From an uncultured Pelagibacteraceae bacterium (GTDB lineage Bacteria; Pseudomonadota; Alphaproteobacteria; Pelagibacterales; Pelagibacteraceae), in assembly GCA_902622805.1 (NCBI GenBank), contig CACNRG010000004.1, positions 18,720 to 82,719 on the forward strand: a stretch of 64,000 nucleotides of DNA, given 5' to 3'. Within the stretch, counting starts at the first letter, position 1. Each line of letters opens with the position of its first letter. Below are positions 27,603 through 37,781 of the stretch, piece by piece. The position numbers and the translations under genes were made by a program. The notes below the pieces were generated by a model. That model had not been told where the DNA came from and did no database searches. It saw only the letters and a list, made by a program, of their open reading frames with translations.

Positions 27603-28201
27603 TAAAGATTTTGAGCTGCTACCATTGAAAGTAACATTGGAAGTGATAGTAAAGTATTCATTCTTGAGAATAACATTGCTATTTTAGCAGATCTCACTTT
27701 TATTTCTGGATCACAATTAACAATACCTAGAGCTTTTTTTTGATTTGGCCAGATTATAAACCACACATTTGATGCCATAATAATTCCTAACCACATCCCA
27801 ATCCCAATTGCTGTATGTTTTGGAATTCCTGAATAGATGCTTAAGGTTAAAACATCATAGAAGTAGCCATTGATTAAGGATAGGGCAAAACCAGATAAAA
27901 TAGTGAAAAAAGCTGCCCATCTAAAATAAAATAATGCTGCAGGAGCAATCACCTTACCAATCGCAGGTTTTTGCTCATCTGGAATTTTTGACATGTTTGG
28001 TATTTGAATAAAGTTAAAATACCATAATAAACCAATCCACATTATTGCTACAACTACATGAATAAATCTACACAACCAACTCCAAAATATAGTGTCAAAT
28101 GCGAAACCGTCATTTAGAAAAAATAATAAAAGAAATAATAGAATTGTTAGAGAAAAGGAGGCATATACCGTTTTTGATAACGATGATAATAATTTCAACA
28201 T
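27599..28201 (-). CDS. PuuD-like membrane protein (urate oxidase N-terminal family)
   Basis: 200 residues with about five membrane helices. The histidine-bearing segments RFIHVVVAIMWIGLLWYFNF and KHTAIGIGMWLGIIMASNVWFIIWPNQKK match the Urate_ox_N family, in which PuuD of Agrobacterium carries in addition a C-terminal cytochrome c. That cytochrome domain is absent here and no purine genes are nearby, so urate hydroxylation is only one possibility; many such proteins in marine Alphaproteobacteria are uncharacterised. Single gene on the minus strand, convergent with secF and divergent from sodB. Confidence 0.75.
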   Translation of the reverse strand: MLKLLSSLSKTVYASFSLTILLFLLLFFLNDGFAFDTIFWSWLCRFIHVVVAIMWIGLLWYFNFIQIPNMSKIPDEQKPAIGKVIAPAALFYFRWAAFFTILSGFALSLINGYFYDVLTLSIYSGIPKHTAIGIGMWLGIIMASNVWFIIWPNQKKALGIVNCDPEIKVRSAKIAMLFSRMNTLLSLPMLLSMVAAQNLY

Positions 28202-28274
28202 TAATAAAAAAATTATATACTAAAAAAGATTTTATTATAATATAAAATTAAAAAAATAATTTATATAAAATATT

Positions 28275-28871
28275 ATGGACTTTAAATTACCAAAATTAGA
28301 TTATTCAAATGACGCACTTTCACCAATAATGTCAGAAGAAACTTTAGATCTACATCACGGTAAGCATCATCAAACTTATATAACAAATTTAAATAATTTT
28401 ATAAAAGATACAGATATGGCAAACATGTCATTAGAGGAAGTTATTACAAAAAGCTCTAAAGATAAATCTAAAACTGGAATATTCAATAATGCAAGCCAAC
28501 ATTGGAACCATAATCTTTTTTGGAAATGTATGAAACCAAATGGTGGTGGAAATATTCCCTCTAAACTTGAAAAAAGAATTACTACTGATTTTGGAAGCGT
28601 AGAACAATTCAAGAAAGATTTTAAACAAGCAGGTATTACTCAATTTGGCTCTGGATGGTGTTGGTTATCTATAAATTCTGAGGGGAAACTTGTTGTTTCA
28701 AAAACAGCTAATGCAGCAAATCCTTTGATTGAAAATATGAAACCTATTTTAGGCTGTGATGTGTGGGAACATTCTTATTATATAGATTATAGAAATCGAA
28801 GACCAGAATATTTAGATAAATTTGTTGATAATTTAATCAATTGGGAATTTGTAGAATCTTTATTAGATTGA
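28275..28871 (+). CDS. sodB: Iron/manganese superoxide dismutase
   Basis: 198 residues. The four metal ligands are in place: His in DLHHGKHHQTY, His in NNASQHWNHNLFW, and Asp plus His in GCDVWEHSYYIDYRNRRPEY. It dismutates superoxide to peroxide and oxygen. GSGWCWL and the QFGSGW stretch resemble iron-type enzymes, hence sodB, but metal choice cannot be settled by eye. No signal peptide, so cytosolic. It has its own start region (28,202-28,274), which is A/T rich without a clear box. Confidence 0.95.
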   Translation: MDFKLPKLDYSNDALSPIMSEETLDLHHGKHHQTYITNLNNFIKDTDMANMSLEEVITKSSKDKSKTGIFNNASQHWNHNLFWKCMKPNGGGNIPSKLEKRITTDFGSVEQFKKDFKQAGITQFGSGWCWLSINSEGKLVVSKTANAANPLIENMKPILGCDVWEHSYYIDYRNRRPEYLDKFVDNLINWEFVESLLD

Positions 28872-28884
28872 AGGACGATTTAAT

Positions 28885-29301
28885 TTATATTTTTATTTTT
28901 CTCGCGTGAATGAAAGATTTTATACATTGAATTAAGAAAATAGTTCCAGTTAATAACATCATTAATTTTGAAAGGTCAGCCCAATAATTTTCAAAAAAAT
29001 TTCCAGAGGTTATCGACCTAATAATATCTAAACCTCCTAAGAAAATAATTAAACCAAAAAAAACAACAATATGCATAAATAATTTTTTTTTTGAACTAAA
29101 TTTGATAGATGAATAGGCAAATATTAAAATTGGAATTCCTAAAAAAGATGGTATATACGACGTAAAAGAATTACTTTCACTTAATAGACTTATAATAATA
29201 CCCCATATTATTAAAAATAAACCATATAGAATAGACAAATTTTCTATTTTCATTCCAAATGTTTTAAATTCTGCCTTGTCTTGATTTAGATCATTTTCCA
29301 T
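28885..29301 (-). CDS. Hypothetical four-helix membrane protein
   Basis: 138 residues with four hydrophobic segments (about 22-42, 47-65, 74-92, 115-130) joined by short basic loops. I do not recognise a named family; the plan recalls small DUF-type inner-membrane proteins of marine Alphaproteobacteria. It converges with sodB 13 bases away and lies downstream of uvrA on the same strand, possibly as the last gene of that unit. Confidence 0.6.
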   Translation of the reverse strand: MENDLNQDKAEFKTFGMKIENLSILYGLFLIIWGIIISLLSESNSFTSYIPSFLGIPILIFAYSSIKFSSKKKLFMHIVVFFGLIIFLGGLDIIRSITSGNFFENYWADLSKLMMLLTGTIFLIQCIKSFIHARKIKI

Positions 29302-29318
29302 AATTAGAATATATTTAA

Positions 29319-29465
29319 TTAGCTCAAATTAATCAAACTAATTCCTGTTATAAAAAATATTATTAACCAAATTAAACCTTTAATCAAAAAAAAAGTAAAT
29401 CCACCAATAAGAAAAATTTTTCCTATTTTCTTATTTTTAAAAATTTTTTTAAATAATCTTTTCAA
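29319..29465 (-). CDS. Possible small membrane protein coupled to uvrA
   Basis: A 48-codon frame that begins with TTG overlapping the uvrA stop (TTGA) and ends with TAA at 29319. The product has a very basic first 16 residues ([15 protein letters not shown]) and then a hydrophobic segment ([25 protein letters not shown]), the layout of a positively charged, membrane-inserted small protein. The overlap with uvrA supports translation, but TTG as start and the A/T-rich background make chance quite possible. No family recognised. Confidence 0.35.
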   Translation of the reverse strand: MKRLFKKIFKNKKIGKIFLIGGFTFFLIKGLIWLIIFFITGISLINLS

Positions 29466-32320
29466 TTTGTTAATAATGGTTTTAAAAATTTTCCTGTATA
29501 GCTTGAATTAATTCTACATATTTCTTCAGGTTTTCCCTCAGCTATAATTTTACCACCTTTGACACCACCTTCAGGACCCATATCTACAATATAATCAGCA
29601 GTTTTAATTACATCTAAATTATGCTCAATAACAACCACAGTATTTCCTAATGCAACAAAAGTGTGAAGAATTTCTAAAAGTTTTTTAATATCGTGTTGAT
29701 GAAGACCTGTCGTTGGTTCATCTAGAATATACATCGTTCGACCAGTAGATCTTTTGGACAATTCTTTTGCTAATTTAATTCTTTGAGCTTCACCACCTGA
29801 TAATGTCGTAGCTTGTTGCCCTATTTTTATATATCCAAGTCCAACTTTCTTAAGAGTTAATAATTTTGACTTTATATTTGATATATTTTCAAAATATTCG
29901 CATCCTTCATCTACAGTCATGTTCAAAACATCTGCAATACTTTTATCTTTAAATTTTATTTCTAATGTCTCTCTATTATATCTTGTGCCCTTACATTCAT
30001 CACATTGTATATAAACATCTGGCAAAAAGTGCATTTCATAAGTTATAACACCGTCACCTTCACAAGCTTCACATCTTCCACCTTTAACATTAAATGAAAA
30101 ACGACCTGGTTTATAACCTCTTGTTTTAGACTCGGGCAAACCAGTGAACCAATCCCTTATGGGACCAAATGCCCCTGTGTAAGTTGCTGGGTTTGATCTT
30201 GGAGTTCTACCAATTGGAGATTGGTCAATATCAATAATCTTATCAACTAATTCAGTTCCCTTAAATCCTTTGAATGGTTTAGGAATTTTTCGTGATTTAT
30301 TATTATTTAATGTAAGATTTAAAGCATTGTAAAGTGTTTGTAAAATAAGTGTAGATTTTCCAGATCCTGAAACTCCAGTAACACATGTTAAACTTCCTAA
30401 TGGTATCTTTAAGTTTACATTGTCTAAGTTATTACCTGTTGCTCCTGATATTTCTAAAAATCTTCCATTTTTTGCTAATCTTCTTTTTACAGGTACGTTA
30501 ATCTTGTACTTATTAGATAAATATTTTCCAGTAATACTATCATTGTTATTACAGATATCTTTAAATGAACCTTGTGCAACTATTTCACCACCTTTATTCC
30601 CTGCTTCAGGACCAAGATCGATAATATGATCTGCATTTTCCATAGTCTCAGTGTCGTGCTCTACTACAATAACTGTGTTTCCTAAATCTCTTAGTCTTTT
30701 AAGAGCACTTATTAATTTAACATTATCTTTTTGATGAAGACCGATTGATGGTTCATCAAGAACATATAATACTCCTGTTAAACCCGACCCGATCTGAGAG
30801 GCTAATCTAATTCTTTGCGCTTCACCTCCAGACAAAGTACCAGATTCTCTCGATAAAGTTAGATAATCTAATCCAACATTTAATAAGAAGGTTAATCTTT
30901 CATTAATTTCTTTTAAAATATGTTCTGCAATTTTAATTTGCCTTTTATTTAGATTATTGTTCAAATTTTTGAACCACGCAGCAGCATCTAGAATAGATTT
31001 TTCAGTTACTTCACTAATATGTAGTCCATCAATTTTAACACATAAGGCTTCATCTTTAAGTCTATATCCGCTACATCTTTCACATTTTGTATCAGACTGA
31101 TATTGTGAAATTTCTTCTCTCTTCCAATCACTATCAGTCTCTAAATATCTTCTCTCTAGATTATTAATTACACCCTCAAAAGTCTTTTTATGAGAGTATT
31201 TTTCATAACCATCATCATAGGTAAATTTTATTTCCTCATCATCAGAGCCATAGAGGATAATATCTTTAATTTTTTTTGATAATTTTATCCATTTGTCTTC
31301 TAAAGAAAAATTGTAATGTTTGGCAAGTGACGCTAGGGTTTGGGCATAATATAATGTCGTAGTTTTAGCCCAAGGCTCAATTGCACCATCGGCAATACTT
31401 TTTTTTTCATTTGGAATTACTAAATTAGGATCAACATTCAATTTAACTCCTATCCCCTCACACTCTTCGCAGGCTCCAAATGGACTATTAAAAGAAAATA
31501 ATCTGGGTTCAATTTCTTCAATTGTAAATCCGCTTTCAGGACAGGCAAATTTTGTAGAGAATATTAATTTCTCAATTTTTCTAAATTTTTTAGGTAATGT
31601 TTCATCTTCATATTCAACAAATATTAAACCATTTGCTAAATTTACTGCTGTTTCAATACCTTCTGCTAATCTATTTCCTAAAGAAGAATTTAGAACAATT
31701 CTATCAACTAAAATTGAAATATCATGTTTAACTTTTTTGTTAATATCAGGTACTTTTTCAATATCATACAGATTTTCATCAATCTTAATTTTTCTGAAAC
31801 CCCTTTTTTTAAAGTTTAAAATTTCTTTTTTGTATTCACCCTTTCTTCCTCTAACAACAGGAGCATATAAATATATAGTTGCCTTTTTTGGTAATTCTTT
31901 AATTTTATCTACAATTTGAGTTATTGTTTGCGAAGTAATAGGTTTGCCAGTAAATGGTGAATAGGGTACCCCAGCTCTTGCAAATAAAACTCTCATATAA
32001 TCATAAATTTCAGTAACAGTAGCTACAGTTGATCTTGGATTTTTAGACGTATTTTTCTGTTCTATAGAAATTGCTGGACTTAGACCCTCTATGAGATCTA
32101 CGTTAGGTTTTTTCATTTTGTCTAAAAATTGTCTTGCATAAGCTGATAAACTCTCAACATATCGTCTTTGGCCCTCTGCATAAACGGTGTCAAAGGCCAA
32201 TGAAGATTTCCCAGATCCAGATAATCCAGTAATAACCACAAACTTATCTTTAGGTATCTCTAGAGAAATATTTTTTAAATTATGCTCTTTAGCACCCTTA
32301 ATAACTATCTTTTTGATCAT
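29462..32320 (-). CDS. uvrA: UvrABC excinuclease subunit A
   Basis: 952 residues, full length. Two ABC ATPase halves: Walker [15 protein letters not shown] near the start and [14 protein letters not shown] in the second half, with signature sequences [17 protein letters not shown] and [16 protein letters not shown]. Zinc-binding pairs are seen as [24 protein letters not shown] and CDECKGTR. UvrA scans DNA for bulky lesions and loads UvrB in nucleotide excision repair. Divergent from ssb across 90 bases, as in many bacteria; no SOS box could be recognised there. Confidence 0.98.
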   Translation of the reverse strand: MIKKIVIKGAKEHNLKNISLEIPKDKFVVITGLSGSGKSSLAFDTVYAEGQRRYVESLSAYARQFLDKMKKPNVDLIEGLSPAISIEQKNTSKNPRSTVATVTEIYDYMRVLFARAGVPYSPFTGKPITSQTITQIVDKIKELPKKATIYLYAPVVRGRKGEYKKEILNFKKRGFRKIKIDENLYDIEKVPDINKKVKHDISILVDRIVLNSSLGNRLAEGIETAVNLANGLIFVEYEDETLPKKFRKIEKLIFSTKFACPESGFTIEEIEPRLFSFNSPFGACEECEGIGVKLNVDPNLVIPNEKKSIADGAIEPWAKTTTLYYAQTLASLAKHYNFSLEDKWIKLSKKIKDIILYGSDDEEIKFTYDDGYEKYSHKKTFEGVINNLERRYLETDSDWKREEISQYQSDTKCERCSGYRLKDEALCVKIDGLHISEVTEKSILDAAAWFKNLNNNLNKRQIKIAEHILKEINERLTFLLNVGLDYLTLSRESGTLSGGEAQRIRLASQIGSGLTGVLYVLDEPSIGLHQKDNVKLISALKRLRDLGNTVIVVEHDTETMENADHIIDLGPEAGNKGGEIVAQGSFKDICNNNDSITGKYLSNKYKINVPVKRRLAKNGRFLEISGATGNNLDNVNLKIPLGSLTCVTGVSGSGKSTLILQTLYNALNLTLNNNKSRKIPKPFKGFKGTELVDKIIDIDQSPIGRTPRSNPATYTGAFGPIRDWFTGLPESKTRGYKPGRFSFNVKGGRCEACEGDGVITYEMHFLPDVYIQCDECKGTRYNRETLEIKFKDKSIADVLNMTVDEGCEYFENISNIKSKLLTLKKVGLGYIKIGQQATTLSGGEAQRIKLAKELSKRSTGRTMYILDEPTTGLHQHDIKKLLEILHTFVALGNTVVVIEHNLDVIKTADYIVDMGPEGGVKGGKIIAEGKPEEICRINSSYTGKFLKPLLTN

Positions 32321-32410
32321 AAATTTTCTTGCTATGGATTAATATAATTAATATTCAGAGCAATATGTGGTATAAATTTAAATTAATTAACATTCAAATT
32401 TTAAAATATT

Positions 32411-32866
32411 ATGGCTGGAAGTTTAAATAAAGTTCTTTTAATTGGTCGATTAGGCGCAGACCCCGAAGTTAAACAAATGGTTAATGGCAAGAGTGTCGCT
32501 AGAATAAGTCTTGCTACAAGCCAATCTTGGAAAGATAAGAATACAGGTGAAAAAAAAGAGAAAACTGAATGGCACCGTGTGGTTGTATTTAATGAGGGCT
32601 TAGTAAGTGTTGTTCAACAATATTTAAAAAAAGGTGCGCAAATTTACGTTGAAGGTCAACTCACTACTAGAAAGTGGAAAGATGAGCAATCTGGTCAAGA
32701 TAAATTTTCAACTGAAATAGTAATTCAAGGTTATAATTCTTCACTAACAATGTTAGGAGGAGGAAATTCAGGAGGAGGAATTCAAAATGACAACAATCAG
32801 TCATCAACTTCTCTTGAAGATACTTCTCAAGTGTCAAATGACATGGATGATGAGATTCCATTTTAA
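32411..32866 (+). CDS. ssb: Single-stranded DNA-binding protein
   Basis: 151 residues. N-terminal OB fold with [16 protein letters not shown] and [22 protein letters not shown], a short Gly/Asn/Ser-rich linker, and the acidic tip DMDDEIPF that recruits partner proteins. It protects single-stranded DNA during replication and repair. Stands between divergent uvrA and gyrA, five bases before the latter. Confidence 0.97.
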   Translation: MAGSLNKVLLIGRLGADPEVKQMVNGKSVARISLATSQSWKDKNTGEKKEKTEWHRVVVFNEGLVSVVQQYLKKGAQIYVEGQLTTRKWKDEQSGQDKFSTEIVIQGYNSSLTMLGGGNSGGGIQNDNNQSSTSLEDTSQVSNDMDDEIPF

Positions 32867-32871
32867 TTTTC

Positions 32872-35451
32872 ATGGAAAAAACTGAAGTCTCAAAAGATAA
32901 AAAAATAAAACTCATTTCAATGCATGATGAGATGAGCTCATCATATCTTTCATATGCAATGAGCGTTATAGTAAGTAGGGCTCTTCCTGACGTTAGGGAT
33001 GGTCTCAAACCTGTTCATAGAAGAATACTTTATGCAATGTACAAAGGAGGTTATGATTGGTCTAAACAATTTAGAAAATCTGCAAGAATAGTTGGTGATG
33101 TTATAGGTAAGTATCATCCACATGGTGATCAATCTGTCTATGATGCTTTGGTTAGAATGGTTCAAGATTTCTCTATGAGCTTACCTCTTGTTGACGGTCA
33201 GGGCAATTTTGGTTCTATTGATGGTGATCCAGCTGCAGCCATGAGATATACAGAAACACGTTTATCTAAAGTATCTCAATATCTAATAGATGATATTGAA
33301 AAAAATACCGTAGATTTTAAAAATAATTATGACGAAACAGAAAAGGAACCAACTGTTTTACCTTCTCAATATCCAAACCTACTTGTAAATGGAGCAGGTG
33401 GAATTGCTGTTGGAATGGCCACTAGTATACCACCACATAATTTAGGTGAAATAATAAATGGAACTTTAGCCCTTATTGAAAATAAAGATATCAAAATTAA
33501 AGAATTAATGAAACATATACCTGGTCCAGATTTTCCAACAGGTGGAGTTATAATTGGAAAAGATATTATAAAACAAGGTTATAACAAGGGTAGAGGGTCA
33601 TTCAAAATAAGAGGTGAAATTACAATAGAAACTCAAAAAAATGGAAGAGAAAGACTAATTATTAACTCAATTCCCTATCAAGTTAATAAGTCAGTTTTAA
33701 ATGAAAGAATTGCTCAATTAGTTAGAGAAAAAAAAATAGAAGGTATTAAAGATATTCGTGATGAGTCTAATAGAGAAGGTATAAGAGTTTCTATTGACTT
33801 AAGAAATGGTGTTGAGCCTGAAACAATTAAAAGACAGCTTTATAAAAATACTCAAATTGAAAGTTCATTTGGTTTTAATACTTTAGCAATTGTTGAAGGA
33901 AAACCAAAGACGTGTAATCTTAAAGAATTTTTAGAAAACTTTTTAAATTTTAGAGAAGATGTTGTAATTAAAAAAACTAAATTTGATTTAAAAAAAGCTG
34001 AGGAAAGAGCACATATATTAATTGGTTTATCAGTTTCAGTTGAAAATTTAGATAAAGTTATTAAAATTATTAGAAATTCGAAAAATCCAGATGATGCTAA
34101 AAAATCAATTTTAAGCACTAAATGGAAAATTAGCAAATCACAAAAAATGATTTCTCTTATTGAGGGAAAAAAATCGAAAAATATTTACAGTTTAACTGAA
34201 CCACAAGTAGTAGCTATACTTGAATTAAGATTACAAAAATTAACTGCTCTTGGAATAAATGAAATCGAGCTAGAAATAAAAAAATTATCTGATTTAATTA
34301 CAAAATTTAAAAAGATTATTTCCTCTAAAAAAGAATTATTAAAAGTAATTAGTGAAGAATTAAGAAATATAAAAGAAAAATTTTCTATTCCGAGAAGAAC
34401 TAAAATCATTGATGCAGTATTAAATTATGATATTGAAGAGACTATTCAAAAACAATCAGTTTTAATCACTGTAACGCTCCAAGGATACATAAAGCGCGGT
34501 TCTTTAAATAGTGTTAAAACTCAAAAAAGAGGTGGAAAAGGTAAAACTGGTATAACTACAAGAAACGAGGATTCAGTTGTACAAACTTTATCTGTAGATA
34601 CTCACACATCAGTTTTATTTTTTTCAACGGAAGGTCTTGTATATAGAATTAAAGCTTGGAAAATACCCGAAGGTTCTGCATCATCTAAAGGCAAATCGTT
34701 GTTTAATCTTTTACCATTAAAAAATCATCAATCAATAAGCTCAATTATGCCTTTTCCAGATAGTGATGAAAATTTAGATAATTATCAAATAATTTTTGCT
34801 ACAGCTAAAGGCAAAGTGAGAAAAAATAGTTTAGAAGATTTTTCGTCAATAAATACATCTGGTAAAATTGCTATGAAATTAGATAATAATGATAGAATTG
34901 TTGGTGTAAAAATTTGTAAAGAAAATCAAGATGTAATTTTAAGTACCAAGTTTGGTAAATGTATTAGATTTGAGTCAAAAAAATTAAGAATTTTCAAAGG
35001 TAGATCATCAAAAGGAATTAAAGGAATAGAACTTTCTCCACATGATGAAATTGTATCTTTATCAATAATAAATAATGACAAAATTAGTAAAAATGGCAAA
35101 AAATCTAAAGATGAAAAATCAGAACTTAAAGCAGGGGAAAAATTTATTCTTTCAATAACCGAAAACGGTTATGGTAAAAAAACATCACATTATGATTACC
35201 GAGTAACTAATAGAGGTGGAAAAGGAATTATCGGCATTGTAAATTCTCCAAGAAATGGAAATATATCTTCTTCATTCCCTGTATTTGAAGGAGATGAAAT
35301 TATGATATCAACTAATAAAGGTAGAGTAATAAGAGTAGCCGTAAAAGAAATCAGAACAGCAGGAAGGAACACTCAAGGGGTAAGAATTATAAAATTATCA
35401 GGTGATGAAAAAGTTGTTTCTGCAATAAAAATTGAGGATAATTTGATATAA
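32872..35451 (+). CDS. gyrA: DNA gyrase subunit A
   Basis: 859 residues. Catalytic Tyr126 lies in [11 protein letters not shown], and the [10 protein letters not shown] stretch around residue 550 is the GyrA box that marks gyrase rather than topoisomerase IV. The C-terminal beta-pinwheel follows with a lysine-rich insert ([17 protein letters not shown]). In the quinolone-determining region the residue matching E. coli Ser83 is Gln87 while the Asp87 counterpart is kept as Asp91. Gyrase introduces negative supercoils using GyrB, which is not in the window. Shares one base with coaD. Confidence 0.98.
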   Translation: MEKTEVSKDKKIKLISMHDEMSSSYLSYAMSVIVSRALPDVRDGLKPVHRRILYAMYKGGYDWSKQFRKSARIVGDVIGKYHPHGDQSVYDALVRMVQDFSMSLPLVDGQGNFGSIDGDPAAAMRYTETRLSKVSQYLIDDIEKNTVDFKNNYDETEKEPTVLPSQYPNLLVNGAGGIAVGMATSIPPHNLGEIINGTLALIENKDIKIKELMKHIPGPDFPTGGVIIGKDIIKQGYNKGRGSFKIRGEITIETQKNGRERLIINSIPYQVNKSVLNERIAQLVREKKIEGIKDIRDESNREGIRVSIDLRNGVEPETIKRQLYKNTQIESSFGFNTLAIVEGKPKTCNLKEFLENFLNFREDVVIKKTKFDLKKAEERAHILIGLSVSVENLDKVIKIIRNSKNPDDAKKSILSTKWKISKSQKMISLIEGKKSKNIYSLTEPQVVAILELRLQKLTALGINEIELEIKKLSDLITKFKKIISSKKELLKVISEELRNIKEKFSIPRRTKIIDAVLNYDIEETIQKQSVLITVTLQGYIKRGSLNSVKTQKRGGKGKTGITTRNEDSVVQTLSVDTHTSVLFFSTEGLVYRIKAWKIPEGSASSKGKSLFNLLPLKNHQSISSIMPFPDSDENLDNYQIIFATAKGKVRKNSLEDFSSINTSGKIAMKLDNNDRIVGVKICKENQDVILSTKFGKCIRFESKKLRIFKGRSSKGIKGIELSPHDEIVSLSIINNDKISKNGKKSKDEKSELKAGEKFILSITENGYGKKTSHYDYRVTNRGGKGIIGIVNSPRNGNISSSFPVFEGDEIMISTNKGRVIRVAVKEIRTAGRNTQGVRIIKLSGDEKVVSAIKIEDNLI

Positions 35452-35942
35452 TGTCTAAAGTTGCAATATATCCTGGAACATTTGATCCAATTACATTTGG
35501 TCATATTGATGTGATTAAGAAGTCTTTAAGATTATTTGAAAAGATTATCGTAGCTGTTTCTGATGGTGAAAATAAGAAATATTTATTTGATGCTGATGAA
35601 AGAATAGAAATTGTAAAAAAAGCTTTATTTTCTGATTTAAAATTAAACAAAAATAAAATTATGGTAATATCCTTCTCATCTCTTACAACAGATTTATGTA
35701 AGAAATATAAATCAAACATTATACTTAGAGGGTTAAGAGCAGCATCAGACTTTGAGTATGAATTCCAGTTAGCTGGTATGAATAGAAAACTTAATAATAA
35801 TATAGAAACACTTTTTTTAATGTCTGATGTGGAAAATCAAATTATTTCCTCAAAATTTGTTAAAGAAATTATTAAATTAGGTGGAGATATTAAAAAATTC
35901 ACTACAAAAAGCACAATTAAATCTTTAAAAGAAAAAATATGA
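35451..35942 (+). CDS. coaD: Phosphopantetheine adenylyltransferase
   Basis: 163 residues of the nucleotidyltransferase fold. YPGTFDPITFGHIDVI holds the T/HxGH ATP-binding motif, and IISSKFVKEI matches the C-terminal ISSTxxR-like motif. It makes dephospho-CoA from 4'-phosphopantetheine and ATP in coenzyme A synthesis. Translation is coupled to gyrA upstream (TAATG) and to the peptidyl-prolyl isomerase downstream (ATGA). Confidence 0.97.
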   Translation: MSKVAIYPGTFDPITFGHIDVIKKSLRLFEKIIVAVSDGENKKYLFDADERIEIVKKALFSDLKLNKNKIMVISFSSLTTDLCKKYKSNIILRGLRAASDFEYEFQLAGMNRKLNNNIETLFLMSDVENQIISSKFVKEIIKLGGDIKKFTTKSTIKSLKEKI

Positions 35943-36499
35943 TTAAATTTTTTTTAAATACAATAATATTTTTTTTAATAATAACCAACCAATCAATTGC
36001 AGAGGAGAACCTAATGATTTTAAAACTAAAAGATGGAAATGTTAAAATAGAACTGTTTCCAGATGTAGCACCAAAACATGTAAAAAGAATTAAAGAATTA
36101 GCAGATAGTGGTAAATATGATAATGTTGTGTTTCATAGAGTCATAGATGGTTTTATGGCTCAAACTGGTGATGTTAAATTTGGAAATTCAAGTTCCAAAG
36201 ATTTTGATTTAAGAAGAGCAGGAATGGGTGGGTCTGACTTACCCGATTTAACACAAGAATTTAACAATCTTCCCCATGATAGAGGAACTCTATCTATGGC
36301 TCGATCATCGGATCCTAATAGTGCAAATAGTCAATTTTTTATATGCTTTAAGCCTGCACCGTTTTTAGATAAACAATACACTGTTTTTGGAAAAGTAATT
36401 GAAGGTATGGAGTATGTAGATAAGATTAAAAAAGGTGATGAAAACAACAATGGTGCCGTATCAGATCCTGATAAAATCGTAAGTTTTAAATCTTTATAA
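35939..36499 (+). CDS. Cyclophilin-type peptidyl-prolyl isomerase, exported
   Basis: 186 residues. A hydrophobic signal peptide (FFLNTIIFFLIITNQSIA, cleavage near residue 21) is followed by a cyclophilin domain with VVFHRVIDGFMAQTGD, GTLSMARSSDPNSANSQFFI and FGKVIEGMEYVDKI. The catalytic Arg of FHRV and the QFFI pocket are kept. It speeds cis-trans isomerisation of prolyl bonds, here in the periplasm. Overlaps coaD by four bases and precedes tgt by seven, a gene order seen in many Alphaproteobacteria. Confidence 0.93.
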   Translation: MIKFFLNTIIFFLIITNQSIAEENLMILKLKDGNVKIELFPDVAPKHVKRIKELADSGKYDNVVFHRVIDGFMAQTGDVKFGNSSSKDFDLRRAGMGGSDLPDLTQEFNNLPHDRGTLSMARSSDPNSANSQFFICFKPAPFLDKQYTVFGKVIEGMEYVDKIKKGDENNNGAVSDPDKIVSFKSL

Positions 36500-36506
36500 A
36501 TAGTTA

Positions 36507-37619
36507 ATGGCATTAAAAGATTTTGCCTTCAAAATATTAAAAGAAGACAATTTCGCAAGATGTGGATTAATTCAGACTCATAGAGGCAATATACATACGC
36601 CAACTTTTATGCCTGTTGGAACTCAAGCTACTATTAAAGCTTGCAGAATTGAGGATATAAAAAAAACTGGTTCTGAAATAATTCTATCTAATACTTATCA
36701 TTTAATGATAAGACCAGGTGTTGATCGCATTAGAAATGCTGGTGGGCTTCATAAGTTTATGAATTGTGATTTACCAATATTGACTGACTCCGGAGGATTT
36801 CAAGTAATGTCTTTATCAAAACTAAACAAAATTGACAGAGAAAAAGGTGCAATATTTAATTCTCATGTTGATGGCAAAAAATTCTATTTAAGTCCTGAAG
36901 AGAGTATAAGAATTCAATTAGGACTTAATTCAGATATTATTATGATTATGGATGAGTGCCCAAAAAATACCTCTAATTATGAGATGATAAGAAAATCTAT
37001 GGAATTATCTCTATATTGGGCACAAAGATCAAAAATAGCTTTCGGGAAAAATTCTCACAAAGCTTTGTTTGGAATTATTCAGGGAGGTTTATTTAAAGAT
37101 TTAAGATTAAAATCTTTAAATGAACTAATGAAATTAGAATTTGATGGATATGCACTAGGTGGACTGGCTGTTGGTGAAAGTCAAAATGAAATGTTTCAAG
37201 TTTTAGATGATATAAAATATAGTTTACCTTCAGATAAACCACATTATTTAATGGGCGTTGGAACACCTTCAGATATATTAGGAGCTGTCAAAAGAGGAAT
37301 TGATATGTTTGATTGTGTATTGCCAACAAGGTCTGGAAGAACTGGTTTAGCTTTTACATGGGGAGGTAGAATAAATATTAAGAATAATAAGTATCAAAAT
37401 GATAATTCACCACTTGACCCAGAATGTGACAATTTAAACTTAAATAAATATTCTAAAAATTATTTGAACCATCTATTTAATACTAACGAGATATTAGCCT
37501 CAATGCTACTAACACTCCATAATATCAATTTTTATCAAGAATTAATGAGATCAATTCGTGAAAATATTCACAATGGTACGTTTGATGAATTTCATAATAA
37601 ATACATAGATAAGTTGTAA
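36507..37619 (+). CDS. tgt: Queuine tRNA-ribosyltransferase with incomplete zinc site
   Basis: 370 residues. The enzyme swaps guanine 34 of GUN-anticodon tRNAs for preQ1 as a step to queuosine. The substrate-binding Asp in ILTDSGGFQVMSL and the nucleophile Asp in FDCVLPTRSGRTG are kept, as is QGGLFKDLR. The zinc site is odd: E. coli has Cys302, Cys304, Cys307 and His333, whereas here only Cys307 and His338 of the matching positions remain and the two middle cysteines are Asn309 and Leu312. The surrounding sequence aligns without gaps. Last gene of ssb-gyrA-coaD-ppi-tgt. Confidence 0.95.
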   Translation: MALKDFAFKILKEDNFARCGLIQTHRGNIHTPTFMPVGTQATIKACRIEDIKKTGSEIILSNTYHLMIRPGVDRIRNAGGLHKFMNCDLPILTDSGGFQVMSLSKLNKIDREKGAIFNSHVDGKKFYLSPEESIRIQLGLNSDIIMIMDECPKNTSNYEMIRKSMELSLYWAQRSKIAFGKNSHKALFGIIQGGLFKDLRLKSLNELMKLEFDGYALGGLAVGESQNEMFQVLDDIKYSLPSDKPHYLMGVGTPSDILGAVKRGIDMFDCVLPTRSGRTGLAFTWGGRINIKNNKYQNDNSPLDPECDNLNLNKYSKNYLNHLFNTNEILASMLLTLHNINFYQELMRSIRENIHNGTFDEFHNKYIDKL

Positions 37620-37645
37620 TTTTTACGATTTTTAAAATTTCGGGT

Positions 37646-37673
37646 TTGAATTATTAAAATAATTCTATATATA
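37646..37673 (+). promoter_or_regulatory. Possible promoter of tRNA-Lys
   Basis: TTGAAT at 37646-37651 and TATATA at 37668-37673 are 16 bases apart, which would start transcription some 15 bases before the tRNA. The match is moderate and the region is A/T rich; read-through from tgt is the alternative. Confidence 0.35.
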
Positions 37674-37697
37674 CAATTTTCATTCACTGGATGATGT

Positions 37698-37773
<76 letters not shown>

Positions 37774-37781
37774 CTAAAAAT

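Noticed and set aside
28376-28643. Two minus-strand open frames across sodB
   Set aside because: Both are shadows of the sodB reading frame; sodB motifs are complete on the plus strand.
30420-30629. Plus-strand open frame inside uvrA
   Set aside because: It is antisense to strongly conserved UvrA coding sequence and resembles no protein family.
32321-32410. SOS (LexA) box between divergent uvrA and ssb
   Set aside because: Neither a CTGT-N8-ACAG box nor a clear alphaproteobacterial GTTC-type box could be recognised.
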